Counted from the stretch's first letter, positions 23,027-32,785 are shown. The stretch: DNA of 64,000 nt from SZUA-442 sp035461905 (GCA_035461905.1 DATHUV010000034.1:9267-73266); one strand, 5' to 3'. The notes: generated by a model not told the origin, from the sequence alone. Numbers and translations are program-made.

Positions 23027-23636
23027 GTTTGAGGGTGAATGGTGGGTACTCGTCGGTGAGGGCGGCGATCCACGCCCACGTCCGGGCCCACCAGCGGTGG
23101 AAGCCGACGAAGTACCAGTGCAGCGAAAGGGGAAGGCGTCCGGTCATGAGGATCGCGACGTATCCGAACCATGCCGCGAACAGCGTCCCGATCGTGAGCC
23201 ACAGGAGGATGAACAGGTGCGGCACCGCCATGAGCGACCGGATGAGCAGGATCCCGGCAAGGGCGAGCCAGCGGTTCTGTGGTTCGGGAGCCTCCTCGAC
23301 GATCACCTGGGCCGGATGGTTCTCGTCCGTACCGAACGTCGGATACACGTCGGTCGTCGAGGTGAACCAGGCGAACACCCGGCTCGACCACTCGAGGAAG
23401 ATGAGTTCGAGGTTCTCCACCCAATAGGGCTTCCCGCCCTGGATGAGGATGTACCAGTACCCGATCCACACCACGACCTGGACCACGGACGCGTAGAGCG
23501 AGAGGAGGATCAGGTGAGGTATGAGCAGGACGGTCTTGGCGAACAGCAGGATGCCGAGCGCTGCGAGGCCCCTGCTGCGGTACTCGTCGTCGACGGGAAC
23601 CACGAAGTCGACGGGGTACTGAGCCGGTTCCGTCAT
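23022..23636 (-). CDS. DUF4389-type membrane protein
   Basis: 204 aa with about four membrane helices arranged as two similar halves: VLLIPHLILLSLYASV...YWYILIQGGKPYW and LMAVPHLFILLWLTIG...GYVAILMTGRLP. The repeated PHL...W pattern is the DUF4389 signature. Function unknown. Start 23636 (MTEPAQYP) has GAGGTGG upstream. It converges with the DUF4349 lipoprotein gene, with which it shares a hairpin. Confidence 0.78.
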   Translation of the reverse strand: MTEPAQYPVDFVVPVDDEYRSRGLAALGILLFAKTVLLIPHLILLSLYASVVQVVVWIGYWYILIQGGKPYWVENLELIFLEWSSRVFAWFTSTTDVYPTFGTDENHPAQVIVEEAPEPQNRWLALAGILLIRSLMAVPHLFILLWLTIGTLFAAWFGYVAILMTGRLPLSLHWYFVGFHRWWARTWAWIAALTDEYPPFTLKR

Positions 23637-23845
23637 GTCCACCTCGCTCGCTGACAGTCGGCGCATCCACTGGTGAGGACCGTCGCTTCCAGTCTCCCAC
23701 ATGGGTGCGGCAATCCCCAGTGCCGTCGTTGGAACATCCCCGGCCCCGGCCCCGGCCCGAGCCGCGAGCCGACCGAAGTCTGCGACGAGGGCCCCCGAAT
23801 GGAGGGCCCCGATGGCTGGCCTTCGATGCCGAGAGTTGCGAGAGG

Positions 23846-24862
23846 TCAGCGGATCTCGACGGCGCGGTCCCCGGCGACGACCCTGCCGATCACCGACGCA
23901 GGCAGTTCGGACGTCTCGAACGCCCGCATCGTCGCATCCACGTCGTCCTCGGCAACGATCGCCGTGAACCCGATTCCCATGTTGAAGGTGCGGAACATCT
24001 CACCAAGGGGGATACCCCCCACCTTCTGGAGGACCGAGAACACGTGGGGAACCTCCCAACTCGACCGCTCGATGACCGCTCGGGAGCCCTCGGGGAGCAC
24101 ACGAATCACGTTGCCGGGAAGGCCGCCGCCCGTGATGTGCGCGAGGCCGTGCGCCACGACCCGAGCGTTGAGGTTCACGACCGCCGGTGCGTACACGATG
24201 CTCGGCTGGAGCAGGACGTGGGCGGTCGGCGTCGAGGTGTCGGGGAAGTCGGCGTCGAGGGGCAGCCCTTTCGCGATGATGGCTCGTACGAGGGAGAAGC
24301 CGTTCGAGCGGAGGTTCGGGCTCTCCACGCCGATGATGACGTCACCGGGTCCGACGTTCTCCGCGTTCACCTCCTCGCCCATCTCCACGATGCCCAGGGC
24401 CGTCGCCGAGATGTCGAACTGGCCCGGCGCCATGATGCCGGGGTGCTCGGCCGTCTCCCCTCCGAGGAGGGCGATGTCAGCTGCTGAACATGCATCAGCG
24501 ATGGACTCGATGAGCGTCTCGACCATGTCGACGTCGAGGGTGCCGACCGCCACATAGTCCGTCATCGCAATCGGTTGGGCGCCAGCTGCGGCGAGATCAT
24601 CTGCGACCATAGCGACGAGATCGAAGCCGAGGCCCTCGATCAGTCCCGCTTGTCGAGCGACCTCCGCCTTGGTGCCGACGCCGTCCGTCGACATCATCAG
24701 CACGGGAACCCGGAACCCGGCGGGGATCTGGATACCGGCGGCGAATCCGCCGAAGCCGCCTACGACGTCCTCGGTCCAGGTCGCCGTTACGCGCCACCCG
24801 ATCCGTTCGACCAGTTCGTCGGCGGCGTCGAGGTTGACGCCCGCGTTCTTGTAGCTCGTCAT
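23846..24862 (-). CDS. purM: Phosphoribosylformylglycinamidine cyclo-ligase
   Basis: AIR synthetase, fifth step of purine synthesis; closes the imidazole ring of FGAM with ATP. 338 aa, typical. Motifs are STDGVGTKAEVA, DDLAAAGAQPIAMTDY, LLGGETAEHPG and the HITGGGLPGN glycine loop. The ATG at 24862 overlaps the purF stop as ATGA. SelD shares this fold, but lacks the ring-closing sites seen here; this is PurM. It is the last gene of the purF-purM operon. Confidence 0.95.
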   Translation of the reverse strand: MTSYKNAGVNLDAADELVERIGWRVTATWTEDVVGGFGGFAAGIQIPAGFRVPVLMMSTDGVGTKAEVARQAGLIEGLGFDLVAMVADDLAAAGAQPIAMTDYVAVGTLDVDMVETLIESIADACSAADIALLGGETAEHPGIMAPGQFDISATALGIVEMGEEVNAENVGPGDVIIGVESPNLRSNGFSLVRAIIAKGLPLDADFPDTSTPTAHVLLQPSIVYAPAVVNLNARVVAHGLAHITGGGLPGNVIRVLPEGSRAVIERSSWEVPHVFSVLQKVGGIPLGEMFRTFNMGIGFTAIVAEDDVDATMRAFETSELPASVIGRVVAGDRAVEIR

Positions 24863-26283
24863 GGGGTCCTCTCCAGGAGGAACTTGCTGTCGTTGAGGGG
24901 GACGTCGGTCGGATAGTCCCCGGAGAGGCATGCGGTGCAGAACGAGGCAGGGTCGGATCGGGTCGCCTCGATCAGGTTGGCGAGTTCGAGGTATGCGATC
25001 GAGTCGACCTCGAGGTGCTCGGCGATCTCCTCGACGGAGCGTCCCGCGGCGAGCAGGGTCGCTCGGTCCCCCGTGTCCATGCCGTAGAAGCACGGCCATC
25101 GGTACGGAGGGGACGAGATACGCAGGTGGATCTCGGTTGCCCCGGCCTCTCGGACCATCGCGACGAGTTGGCGGGTGGTCGAGCCTCGAACGATGGAGTC
25201 GTCGACCAGCACGACCCGTTTCCCCGACACCACGCTGGGCATCGGGTTGAGCTTCATGCGGACCCCGCGGTCGCGCATCGACTGGGCAGGCTGGATGAAC
25301 GTGCGCCCGACGTAGCGATTCTTCACCAGTCCGTCGGAGTACGGGATACCGCTCACCGCGGCGAAGCCTTGTGCTGCGGGGATCCCCGATTCGGGTACGG
25401 GCACGACGACGTCCGCCTCGACCGGCGCCTGGGTCGCGAGCAACCTGCCCATGTTCTGGCGTTTGGTGTGGACGTTGCGGCCCAACAGTGTGGAGTCGGG
25501 GCGGGCGAAGTAGACGAACTCGAAGATGCACAGATCCGTCGTGGTCTTCGCAAACGGCTCGATGAACCTGGGGCCGTGCTCGTCGATGACCACCATCTCG
25601 CCCGGTGCGATCTCACGGACCAACTCGGCGCCGAGGATGTCGAGCGCGGCAGTCTCGGATGCGATGACCCAGCTTCCGTCGAGGGATCCGAGGCACAGCG
25701 GCCGGAACCCGTGGGGATCACGGACGCCGACGAGGGTGCTGGTGTCCATCACGGTGAGCGTGAAGGCGCCATCGAACGTGGGGAGCACCTTGGCGAGCGC
25801 ATCGGGAAGGTCGAGGTCCTCGGTCGTCATCGTGTGCGCAATGGCCTCGGTCATCAGCTCGGAGTCCGTTGTCGCTGCGACGGGCCCGAATCGCTGGGAG
25901 AGTTCCGCCGTGTTCGTCAGGTTCCCGTTGTGGGCGAGGGCGATGCCGTTTCGCCCGAGGTGGCGGAACACGGGTTGGCTGTTCTCCCAGCTGTTGGATC
26001 CGGTGGTGGAGTAGCGCGTGTGGCCGATGGCGAGGTGGCCCGGCAGTCCCGCGAGTACCGACTCGTCGAATACCTGGGCGACGAGCCCGAGGTCCTTGTA
26101 CACGGTGATGTTGTCGGTGTCACTCACCGCGATGCCTGCGCTCTCCTGTCCCCGGTGTTGGAGGGCGAAGAGGCCGAAGTAGGTCAGGCGGGCAGCTTCG
26201 ATCCCGGGACCGATGATCCCGAAGACTCCGCAGGCCTCACCTGGCCTGTCGAGTACAGGATCGCCGAGTGGTTGCTCGCTCAC
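24859..26283 (-). CDS. purF: Amidophosphoribosyltransferase
   Basis: First committed step of purine synthesis: PRPP plus glutamine to phosphoribosylamine. 474 aa. An N-terminal Ntn glutaminase domain starts at the Cys of EACGVFGI, after a short propeptide. The PRTase domain carries the PRPP loop VVLVDDSIVRGSTTRQL. The GTG start at 26283 is supported by TACACT 7 nt upstream. It is followed by purM with an ATGA overlap. Confidence 0.94.
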   Translation of the reverse strand: MSEQPLGDPVLDRPGEACGVFGIIGPGIEAARLTYFGLFALQHRGQESAGIAVSDTDNITVYKDLGLVAQVFDESVLAGLPGHLAIGHTRYSTTGSNSWENSQPVFRHLGRNGIALAHNGNLTNTAELSQRFGPVAATTDSELMTEAIAHTMTTEDLDLPDALAKVLPTFDGAFTLTVMDTSTLVGVRDPHGFRPLCLGSLDGSWVIASETAALDILGAELVREIAPGEMVVIDEHGPRFIEPFAKTTTDLCIFEFVYFARPDSTLLGRNVHTKRQNMGRLLATQAPVEADVVVPVPESGIPAAQGFAAVSGIPYSDGLVKNRYVGRTFIQPAQSMRDRGVRMKLNPMPSVVSGKRVVLVDDSIVRGSTTRQLVAMVREAGATEIHLRISSPPYRWPCFYGMDTGDRATLLAAGRSVEEIAEHLEVDSIAYLELANLIEATRSDPASFCTACLSGDYPTDVPLNDSKFLLERTP

Positions 26284-26290
26284 GGCGGGC

Positions 26291-26296
26291 AGTGTA
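26291..26296 (-). promoter_or_regulatory. Leaderless -10 box (TACACT) of purF
   Basis: TACACT on the minus strand, 7 nt before the GTG at 26283. A leaderless GTG start. Confidence 0.55.
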
Positions 26297-26318
26297 CCCG
26301 CCGTGAGCCATGCCCATC

Positions 26319-27155
26319 TCAGAGTGCGATCGTCACGGCGATCGCACCGGCGATGACAGCCATCGCGATCAGGGTGCGAATCGTGCGTGCGTTCGGCTTC
26401 CCGACGGCGAACACCGACCAGAGCCAGGCGATGACAAGACCGCCGGCGAGGCCTCCCAGGTGGGCACGCCAATCGATGCCCCCGACGAGCAGGGGTAGTG
26501 CGAGGTTGATGGCGAGGAGGACGCCCAACTGGTTGAACATCGCCCGTCCACCCGGTGTCCCGCGCATCTTCCATGCCACGAAGATCCACGCACCGAACAG
26601 CCCGAAGATTGCACCGGATGCGCCGATCGACACCTGGAGCGGCGATCCGAAGATGTACGACGCCGCACCGCCGGTACCTGCGGTTGCGATGTACAACGCG
26701 GCGAATGCGGGCCCTCCGACCTGGTACTCGAGGCGGGGACCGAACAGGTACAGGGCGTACATGTTGAACAGGATGTGCATCAGCCCACCGTGGAGGAGTG
26801 CGGCTGTGAAGATCCGATACCACTCACCCTCGGCCACGAGGAAATTGATGAGCGCGAGGTTCTCGAGGAGCCATCGGTCCAATTCCGGAGAGAGGAATCC
26901 GAGCACGAAGATGAACGTCGTGATCCCGATGATGGCGAACGACACGGGCGACGTCTGATACGACGGTCGACCGACCGTGTGCCGTGCCTGGACGACCCGC
27001 GCCCTGGCGTCGGGTTCAGCGCACTCTGGGCACTTCTGACCCACCGACGCGTCACGTGAGCACTCCACGCAGATGGGACGGCCACAGCTCGTGCACGACA
27101 GCCTCGTCGGGCGGTCGGGATGCCGGTAACAGGTGGTGGTGATGGAGTCGCTCAT
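26319..27155 (-). CDS. Rhomboid intramembrane serine protease with N-terminal zinc ribbon
   Basis: 278 aa. The N-terminus holds a B-box-like zinc-binding part, CYRHPDRPTRLSCTSCGRPI with CVEC and CPEC. The membrane part has the rhomboid motifs HGGLMHILFNMYAL, the nucleophile GASGAIFG and the catalytic His in RAHLGGLAGG. It cleaves transmembrane helices of unknown substrates. TACCGT lies 9 nt before the ATG at 27155, longer than the usual spacer here. It sits between amidase and purF; purF has its own promoter. Confidence 0.88.
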   Translation of the reverse strand: MSDSITTTCYRHPDRPTRLSCTSCGRPICVECSRDASVGQKCPECAEPDARARVVQARHTVGRPSYQTSPVSFAIIGITTFIFVLGFLSPELDRWLLENLALINFLVAEGEWYRIFTAALLHGGLMHILFNMYALYLFGPRLEYQVGGPAFAALYIATAGTGGAASYIFGSPLQVSIGASGAIFGLFGAWIFVAWKMRGTPGGRAMFNQLGVLLAINLALPLLVGGIDWRAHLGGLAGGLVIAWLWSVFAVGKPNARTIRTLIAMAVIAGAIAVTIAL

Positions 27156-27222
27156 CGCCACGCAACGGTAACGACGTCACCGGTTTGCTTCCTCGACCCT
27201 CTTGGCGCACGGGACGATGCGC

Positions 27223-28638
27223 TCACGGGTCGGGCACCGGTGGATGCCGGAGCCACAGCATCGTTGCCTCCTGGAAGGCGTAGGCGGCGCGCAGGACGTC
27301 GACGTCGGCTTTCGGGCGGCCAACGATCTGGAGGCCGACCGGCAGGCCGTCCGGAGTGAACCCTCCCGGAACCGAGATCGCCGGGAGGCCGGTCAGGGAG
27401 ATCAGATAACAACTGGCGAACCACGACGTGTAGTTGGCCATCGGCTGGCCTGCGATCTCGGTCGGATACTCGACCGACACCGGGAACGGTGGCACCGCCG
27501 CCGTCGGGAGGGCGAGAAACCGGTGCTCGTCGAGGAACTTCACAACGCGGTTTCGGACCCTCGTTCGGGTCTCGATCGCGGCACCGACCTGCTCGGTGGT
27601 GAGTGACAGGCCGTACTCGGTGTTCTCGTGGATGGCGGCCTTGTAGGCGTCCGGATCCCGCCGAAGAGCTTCGGCGAACTCTCGTGCGTAGACGAAACCG
27701 CGCAACACCGTGAACGCCTCGTCGGCGTCGCGGAAGCTCGGTGCGTCGTCCGTCAAGACGAATCCGATGTCGGACAGGGTCTCTCGAGCCGGCGACAGCG
27801 CTTGGGTGACGACAGGGTCGATGGCAAGCTCCCCGAGATCCTCGGACCATGCGACGGGGACACCTGTCCAGTCCCCTGCGAGCGGCGTCGCGAACACCGA
27901 CCCCGGTTGGTCGATCGAGATCGGGATCCGGGGGTCAGGCCCTGCGGTGGCCGCCATGAACAGGGCGATGTCCTCCACCGTCCGAGCGATCGGCCCGTGG
28001 ACGCTGTGGTCGGCCCATACGTCCTTGGACGGCCAGGACGGGATCCTCCCGGGGGACGGGCGGAATCCGACCGTGTTGGTGAACGACGCCGGGTTCCGCA
28101 GTGAAGCGCCGTAGTCCGAACCGTCCGCAAGGGCGGCCATGCCGGTTGCGATCGCGACCGCCGCTCCGCCGGAGGATCCCCCCGGCGTGTACTCGGGATT
28201 CCACGGGTTCCTCGTTGCGCCGAACACCTCGTTGAACGTCTGGCTCCCCGCACCGTGCTGTGGTGTGTTGGTCTTGCCGAGGGTCACCGCACCGGCGCGC
28301 TGCTGACGCTCAACGATCAGCGCGTTGCGGGTCGGCACGTACGATCGGTACACAGGCGAGCCGAACGTGGTGCGGATGCCAGCCGTCTCGTGGGTGTCCT
28401 TGTGCACGACGGGGAGGCCGGTGAGGAGGGGGATGTCACCTCCTGAGGCGAGGGTCCGGTCGGCCTCCTCGGCCATCTCCCTCGCGATGTCAGGGACGAG
28501 GGTCACGATCGCATTGAGCTGAGGATTGACACGCTCGATCTGGAGGAGGTGGGCGTCGAGCAATTCCGACGCGGAGATCTCGCGCCGTCGCAGCATCGCC
28601 GCGTGGTCGACAGCCCGAAGCCTCACCAGGTCGCTCAT
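27223..28638 (-). CDS. Amidase signature enzyme
   Basis: 471 aa with the Ser-cisSer-Lys amidase fold: catalytic Lys in VVHKDTHETAG, GGSSGGAAVA, and the nucleophile Ser in DYGASLRNPASF (usual form is SDTGGSIR). It hydrolyses amides; the gatA-type glutamine amidotransferase is unlikely as gatB and gatC are not adjacent. Start 28638 is preceded by GGGGAGC. A palindromic element (R2) sits immediately upstream, between it and purL. Confidence 0.85.
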   Translation of the reverse strand: MSDLVRLRAVDHAAMLRRREISASELLDAHLLQIERVNPQLNAIVTLVPDIAREMAEEADRTLASGGDIPLLTGLPVVHKDTHETAGIRTTFGSPVYRSYVPTRNALIVERQQRAGAVTLGKTNTPQHGAGSQTFNEVFGATRNPWNPEYTPGGSSGGAAVAIATGMAALADGSDYGASLRNPASFTNTVGFRPSPGRIPSWPSKDVWADHSVHGPIARTVEDIALFMAATAGPDPRIPISIDQPGSVFATPLAGDWTGVPVAWSEDLGELAIDPVVTQALSPARETLSDIGFVLTDDAPSFRDADEAFTVLRGFVYAREFAEALRRDPDAYKAAIHENTEYGLSLTTEQVGAAIETRTRVRNRVVKFLDEHRFLALPTAAVPPFPVSVEYPTEIAGQPMANYTSWFASCYLISLTGLPAISVPGGFTPDGLPVGLQIVGRPKADVDVLRAAYAFQEATMLWLRHPPVPDP

Positions 28639-28662
28639 GCTCCCCATCCTGCCCAACCCCGT

Positions 28663-28714
28663 GTTCTTGCGTAACTGGGTTTCACCCAGGATGGAACCCA
28701 GTTACGCAAGAACG
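28663..28714. repeat. Palindromic 3'-end element, copy R2
   Basis: Arms GTTCTTGCGTAACTGG and its complement around a short centre (TTTCACCCAGGATGGAA). It lies 20 nt after the purL stop and 24 nt upstream of the amidase start. Same family as R1. Confidence 0.85.
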
Positions 28715-28734
28715 GGAGCAGGATCGGCGGTACA

Positions 28735-30891
28735 TCATGTCATGCGGCGGGGCAGGGCGCTCGCCCAGATGTCCCTCGCGGCGCCCAGCTCGATGGATCC
28801 AGCGAATCCGAAGTCGATCGTGGTTCCTCCGACGGTGCCAATGCGTCGATGAGGCACCTCGGTGTCGAGCTCATCGCCGTACCCGACCGCGATGAACCGG
28901 AGGGGGGTCTCATCGAACAGGTCGGGCCCGCTGACGTGGTCGATGGTGACTCCCACGTCGGACGCGATTGCGATCTCCGCGAGGGCCACGGCGAGCCCGC
29001 CCGTTGAGATGTCGTGGAGGACCGGGGTGGTGAAGGCGAGTGTGGCAGCAGCGGAGACCACGCGCCGTGCCGTCTCACCGTCGACGTCCGCGGGCCGACC
29101 CCGCAGCTCACCGTTGACGATGCGGTCATACGCGGATGCGGCGAAGTCCCCCTGCGGCTCCGGTCCGACCACCCAGATCCCCATGCCGTCGGCAGCCCGA
29201 TCGAGGCGAGGCGGGTGTGACGGCCTGGGATCGCAGAACCCGAGCATCCCGACCACTGGGGCGGGGTAGATGTCCACGCCGTCGGTCTGGTTGTAGAACG
29301 AGACGTTGCCGCCAACGACGGGTACGTCGAGCTCCTCACACGCCCATGCCATGCCCTCGACGGCTTCCACGAACTGCCACATGACGCCGGGCACCTCGGG
29401 GTTGCCGAAGTTGAGATTGTCGACGAGGGCATACGGACGGGCACCCGTGACGGCGACGTTGAGGGCGGATTCGAACACGATCCTTGCGGCGCCGCGCCTC
29501 GGGTCGAGGAACGTACGGAGCGCGTCGCCGTCCGTCGACACCGCCATTGCCTTCTGTGTTCCCTTGATCCGCATGAGGGAACCGTCGTGACCCGGTTCGA
29601 CCATCGTGTTGAGGAACAGCATGTGGTCGTACTGGCGCCAGATCCACGAGCGGTCGCCGATCGCAGGATCGTCGAGCAGGGTCGCCAGCGTCCAGCCCGC
29701 ATCGAGGTCCTCGGGCACGACAGGAGTTCGGGCCCAGCGTTCCTCGACGTCGTCCGGCATGACCGCCGGTCGGTGGTAGATGGGGGCATCGTCCGCCAGT
29801 GACGCCGCTGGCACCTCGGCGACGAGTTCGCCCTTCGCATGCACGTTCAGGAGCGGCCCCTCGGTGATGGTGCCGATCGTCGATGCCTCGATCTCCCACT
29901 TCTCGGCGAGGGCGAGGACCTCCGCCTCGTTCTCCGGCGTGACCACGGCGAGCATGCGTTCCTGGGATTCCGACATGAGGATCTCGCCGGGGGTCATGTC
30001 GTGCTCGCGGAGATGCACCCTGTCGAGGTCGACGTCCATCCCCATGCCGCCGTTGCCTGCGACCTCAGACGTAGCGCACGAGATGCCGGCTGCCCCGAGA
30101 TCCTGGATGGCGACGACGAGGCCCCTGTCGTACAGCTCGAGGCAGGCCTCGATCAGCTTCTTCTCCTCGAACGGGTCGCCGACCTGGACGTTCGGACGCT
30201 TCTCCTCGTCCCCCTCCTCGAACGATGCCGACGCGAGGATCGATGCACCGCCGATTCCGTCGCGACCCGTTGCGTTCCCGAGGAGGATGGCGAGGTTCCC
30301 GACACCCGATGCCGCTGAGAGCACGAGCTGATCCTCCTTGAGGATCCCGAGCGCCATGACGTTGACGAGGGGGTTCTTCGAGAACCGGTCAGCGAACTCG
30401 ACCTCGCCGCCGAGGGTGGGGACTCCCACGGCGTTCCCATATCCGGCGATGCCGGACACAACACCCTCGAGGAGGTACCGGTTGCGTGGGTCGTCGAGTG
30501 GGCCGAAGCGGAGCGGGTCCCACACGGCGATCGGGCGTGCGCCCATCGTGAAGATGTCGCGAAGGATGCCTCCGACGCCCGTGGCTGCACCCTGGTACGG
30601 CTCGACGAAGCTCGGGTGGTTGTGGCTCTCGATCCGCAACGCCGCAAGCCACCCATCGCCGAGATCCACGACGCCCGCGTTCTCGCCGGGCCCGACGACG
30701 ACCCACGGCTGGTCGGACGAGAAGCGGCCGAGATGTGCACGGGACGACTTGTACGAGCAGTGCTCTGACCACATCACCGAGTACATGGCGAGTTCTGCGG
30801 CCATGGGTTCGCGCCCAAGGATCTCGACGACGTGCTGGTATTCGTCGTCCGTCATCCCGAGGCGAACGTGTGCTGGCGTGTCGAGTGTCAT
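28735..30891 (-). CDS. purL: Phosphoribosylformylglycinamidine synthase, large subunit
   Basis: 718-aa small-type PurL, which amidates FGAR with ammonia delivered by PurQ; PurS links the two. Motifs are WSEHCSYKSSRAHL, ESHNHPSFVEPYQGAATG, the metal/ATP loop and GGNVSFYNQ. The ATG at 30891 overlaps the purQ stop (ATGA). With purQ and purS directly upstream it forms the actinobacterial three-part enzyme. R2 lies just after its stop. Confidence 0.96.
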   Translation of the reverse strand: MTLDTPAHVRLGMTDDEYQHVVEILGREPMAAELAMYSVMWSEHCSYKSSRAHLGRFSSDQPWVVVGPGENAGVVDLGDGWLAALRIESHNHPSFVEPYQGAATGVGGILRDIFTMGARPIAVWDPLRFGPLDDPRNRYLLEGVVSGIAGYGNAVGVPTLGGEVEFADRFSKNPLVNVMALGILKEDQLVLSAASGVGNLAILLGNATGRDGIGGASILASASFEEGDEEKRPNVQVGDPFEEKKLIEACLELYDRGLVVAIQDLGAAGISCATSEVAGNGGMGMDVDLDRVHLREHDMTPGEILMSESQERMLAVVTPENEAEVLALAEKWEIEASTIGTITEGPLLNVHAKGELVAEVPAASLADDAPIYHRPAVMPDDVEERWARTPVVPEDLDAGWTLATLLDDPAIGDRSWIWRQYDHMLFLNTMVEPGHDGSLMRIKGTQKAMAVSTDGDALRTFLDPRRGAARIVFESALNVAVTGARPYALVDNLNFGNPEVPGVMWQFVEAVEGMAWACEELDVPVVGGNVSFYNQTDGVDIYPAPVVGMLGFCDPRPSHPPRLDRAADGMGIWVVGPEPQGDFAASAYDRIVNGELRGRPADVDGETARRVVSAAATLAFTTPVLHDISTGGLAVALAEIAIASDVGVTIDHVSGPDLFDETPLRFIAVGYGDELDTEVPHRRIGTVGGTTIDFGFAGSIELGAARDIWASALPRRMT

Positions 30892-31580
30892 ACGAGGAGG
30901 GCTTCGGTCGAAGCCACGAAACTCTCGATGAGGATCATCCCGTCGGAGGACCCGAGGATCTCCTCCGATGCGCGCTCGGGATGTGGCATGAGCCCTGCGA
31001 CGTTGCGGTTCGCGTTCGTGATGCCGGCGATCGAGTTGGTGGATCCGTTCGGGTTGGCTACGTCCGAGACGACACCAGAGCGGTCCGAGTACCTCAGGAT
31101 CACGTCACCGGCGTCCTCGATCGCGTCGATGTCGGCGGCGACGTAGTTGCCCTCGTAGGAGTTGAGCGGGATCTCGATCACCTGCCCGACGGTTGCGGCC
31201 CTGGTGAGCACGCTGTCCGTCGATTCGACGCGCATGTGGATCGGCTTGCAGACGAACTTGAGGTCCCTGTTGGCCACGAGCGCGCCGGGAAGGAGGCCTG
31301 CTTCGCACAGGATCTGGAAGCCGTTGCAGATGCCGATCACCGGCGTAGCCGTGCCGCCGAGCTGCTCGACCGTGGCCATGATCGGGGAGAACCGGGCGAT
31401 GGCCCCGGTACGCAGGTAGTCGCCGTGGGCGAACCCGCCGGGAAGCACGATGCCATCGGCACCCGAGAGGTCGGTCTCACGGTGCCACACGAGATCCGCA
31501 TCGGCCCCTGCGAGGTGGAGGGCGTGGACGATGTCGTGTTCGCAGTTGGTGCCCGGGAACACTGCAACGGCGATCCTCAT
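30888..31580 (-). CDS. purQ: Phosphoribosylformylglycinamidine synthase, glutaminase subunit
   Basis: Class I glutamine amidotransferase of 230 aa. Nucleophile Cys in IGICNGFQIL and the His-Glu pair in LMPHPERASEE. The start MRIAVAVFPGTNCEHD is the family N-terminus and is chosen over an upstream frame. ATGA overlaps on both sides couple it to purS and purL. Confidence 0.95.
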   Translation of the reverse strand: MRIAVAVFPGTNCEHDIVHALHLAGADADLVWHRETDLSGADGIVLPGGFAHGDYLRTGAIARFSPIMATVEQLGGTATPVIGICNGFQILCEAGLLPGALVANRDLKFVCKPIHMRVESTDSVLTRAATVGQVIEIPLNSYEGNYVAADIDAIEDAGDVILRYSDRSGVVSDVANPNGSTNSIAGITNANRNVAGLMPHPERASEEILGSSDGMILIESFVASTEALLV

Positions 31581-31825
31581 GTGAGGGTCTCGATCTCGTA
31601 GCGCTCCATGACCGGGTTCGCGAGCAGCTTGGTGCACATGGCGTCGAGGCGTTCACGTGCCTCGGCTGGATCGTCGGTGTCGATGGTCAGGGTGATGATG
31701 CGACCGAAGGACACTTCGGCGACCTCGTCGAATCCGAGATCGGTCAGCGCCTTGTGGGTCGTCGAACCCTCGGGGTCGGACAGGCCCGGCTTGCGGGTGA
31801 TCGTGACGCGGTATCTCTGGCTCAT
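31577..31825 (-). CDS. purS: Phosphoribosylformylglycinamidine synthase subunit PurS
   Basis: 82-aa small subunit that bridges PurQ and PurL. The family pattern is clear: KPGLSDPEGSTTHKAL, GFDEVAEVSFGRIITL, and the C-terminal KLLANPVMERYEIE. Overlaps purC and purQ by ATGA, matching equimolar assembly of the complex. Confidence 0.93.
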   Translation of the reverse strand: MSQRYRVTITRKPGLSDPEGSTTHKALTDLGFDEVAEVSFGRIITLTIDTDDPAEARERLDAMCTKLLANPVMERYEIETLT

Positions 31826-32712
31826 CGAGCGCCCATCGCTTCGAGGTAGCTCGAGAAGCTTGTCCCCGTGAGCGCCTCGTACGCGCTGATGTAGCGATCG
31901 GACGTCTGATCAACGACGTGATCCGGCAGGGGTGGAGCCGGCGGCGTCTTGTCCCAACCGTCCTGGGCTTCGAGCCAGTCGCGAACGGGTTGCTTGTCGA
32001 ACGACGGCATGACCGCTCCCTCGGACCACTCGTCGGAGGGCCAGTAGCGCGAGCTATCGGGTGTGAGGACCTCGTCGATGAGGATGATCTCGTCGTCGAC
32101 CCTGCCGAACTCGAACTTGGTGTCCGCGAGGATGATCCCCCGTGCGGCTGCGTACTCGGCGCCAGCGATGTAGATGGCGAGCGACCGCGCCCTGAGCTCC
32201 TCGTACAGGTCGTTCCCGACAAATGCTCGGGCGTCGGCTTCCGAGAGGTTCTCATCGTGTCCCGACTCCGCCTTGGTGGCGGGAGTGAAGATGGGCTCGG
32301 GGAGCTTGCTTGCCATCTGCAGGCCCGGTGGGAGGTGCTCAGTGGTCGGGCCGCCGCCGGATGCGTACTCCTTCCAGGAGGATCCGTAGAGGTAGCCGCG
32401 GATGACGCACTCCATCGGGATGACCTCGGCCGCCCTCACGAGCATTGCCCTGCCCGCATACTCGGCCTGTTCGCTAACCGAGAGGAAGTCCATCGACGAC
32501 GTGTCCACCGAGACGAGGTGGTGGGGTGTGTCGAGGATGTCGAACCAGTGGAGCGAGACGCCGGTGAGTACCTGGCCCTTGTGGGGGATGTCCTCGCCGA
32601 GCACCACGTCGAAGGCCGAGATCCGGTCGCTTGCGACGATGAGGAGGTGGTCGTGATCGATCCTGAAGATCTCGCGGACCTTGCCCGATCCCACGTGTTC
32701 AAGTGCCGCCAC
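31822..32712 (-). CDS. purC: SAICAR synthase
   Basis: Joins aspartate to CAIR with ATP, eighth step of purine synthesis. 296 aa with SGKVREIF, SDRISAFDVVLGEDIPHKG, PMECVIRGYLYGSSWKEY and LPEPIFTPATKAE. The GTG start is supported by TAGGAT 7 nt upstream. It is the first gene of the purCSQL operon and is divergent from the truncated haemoglobin gene. Confidence 0.95.
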   Translation of the reverse strand: MAALEHVGSGKVREIFRIDHDHLLIVASDRISAFDVVLGEDIPHKGQVLTGVSLHWFDILDTPHHLVSVDTSSMDFLSVSEQAEYAGRAMLVRAAEVIPMECVIRGYLYGSSWKEYASGGGPTTEHLPPGLQMASKLPEPIFTPATKAESGHDENLSEADARAFVGNDLYEELRARSLAIYIAGAEYAAARGIILADTKFEFGRVDDEIILIDEVLTPDSSRYWPSDEWSEGAVMPSFDKQPVRDWLEAQDGWDKTPPAPPLPDHVVDQTSDRYISAYEALTGTSFSSYLEAMGAR

Positions 32713-32719
32713 GGGGGCG

Positions 32720-32725
32720 ATCCTA
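32720..32725 (-). promoter_or_regulatory. Leaderless -10 box (TAGGAT) of purCSQL
   Basis: TAGGAT on the minus strand, 7 nt before the GTG at 32712. Confidence 0.6.
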
Positions 32726-32779
32726 GTGCCGGTGCCGAACCTGCCGATGTGTCCGGTGCGGTCGCCGGAACGCGATTCC

Positions 32780-32785
32780 TACCCT
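32780..32785 (+). promoter_or_regulatory. Leaderless -10 box (TACCCT) of the truncated haemoglobin gene
   Basis: TACCCT followed by 6 nt and the ATG at 32792. It is divergent from the purC promoter. Confidence 0.6.

Noticed and set aside
23740..23765. CCCCGG tandem words between DUF4389 and purM genes
   Set aside because: Only about three short units in GC-rich DNA; no evidence of function.
23846..24862. PurM-like gene considered as selenophosphate synthetase (selD) because of the nearby selenoprotein
   Set aside because: Residues and the purF overlap match PurM; no SelD N-terminal Cys/Sec-Gly-Cys-like motif.
27223..28638. Amidase as GatA of the tRNA amidotransferase
   Set aside because: No gatB or gatC adjacent and the Ser region differs (DYGASLRN); a general amidase is safer.
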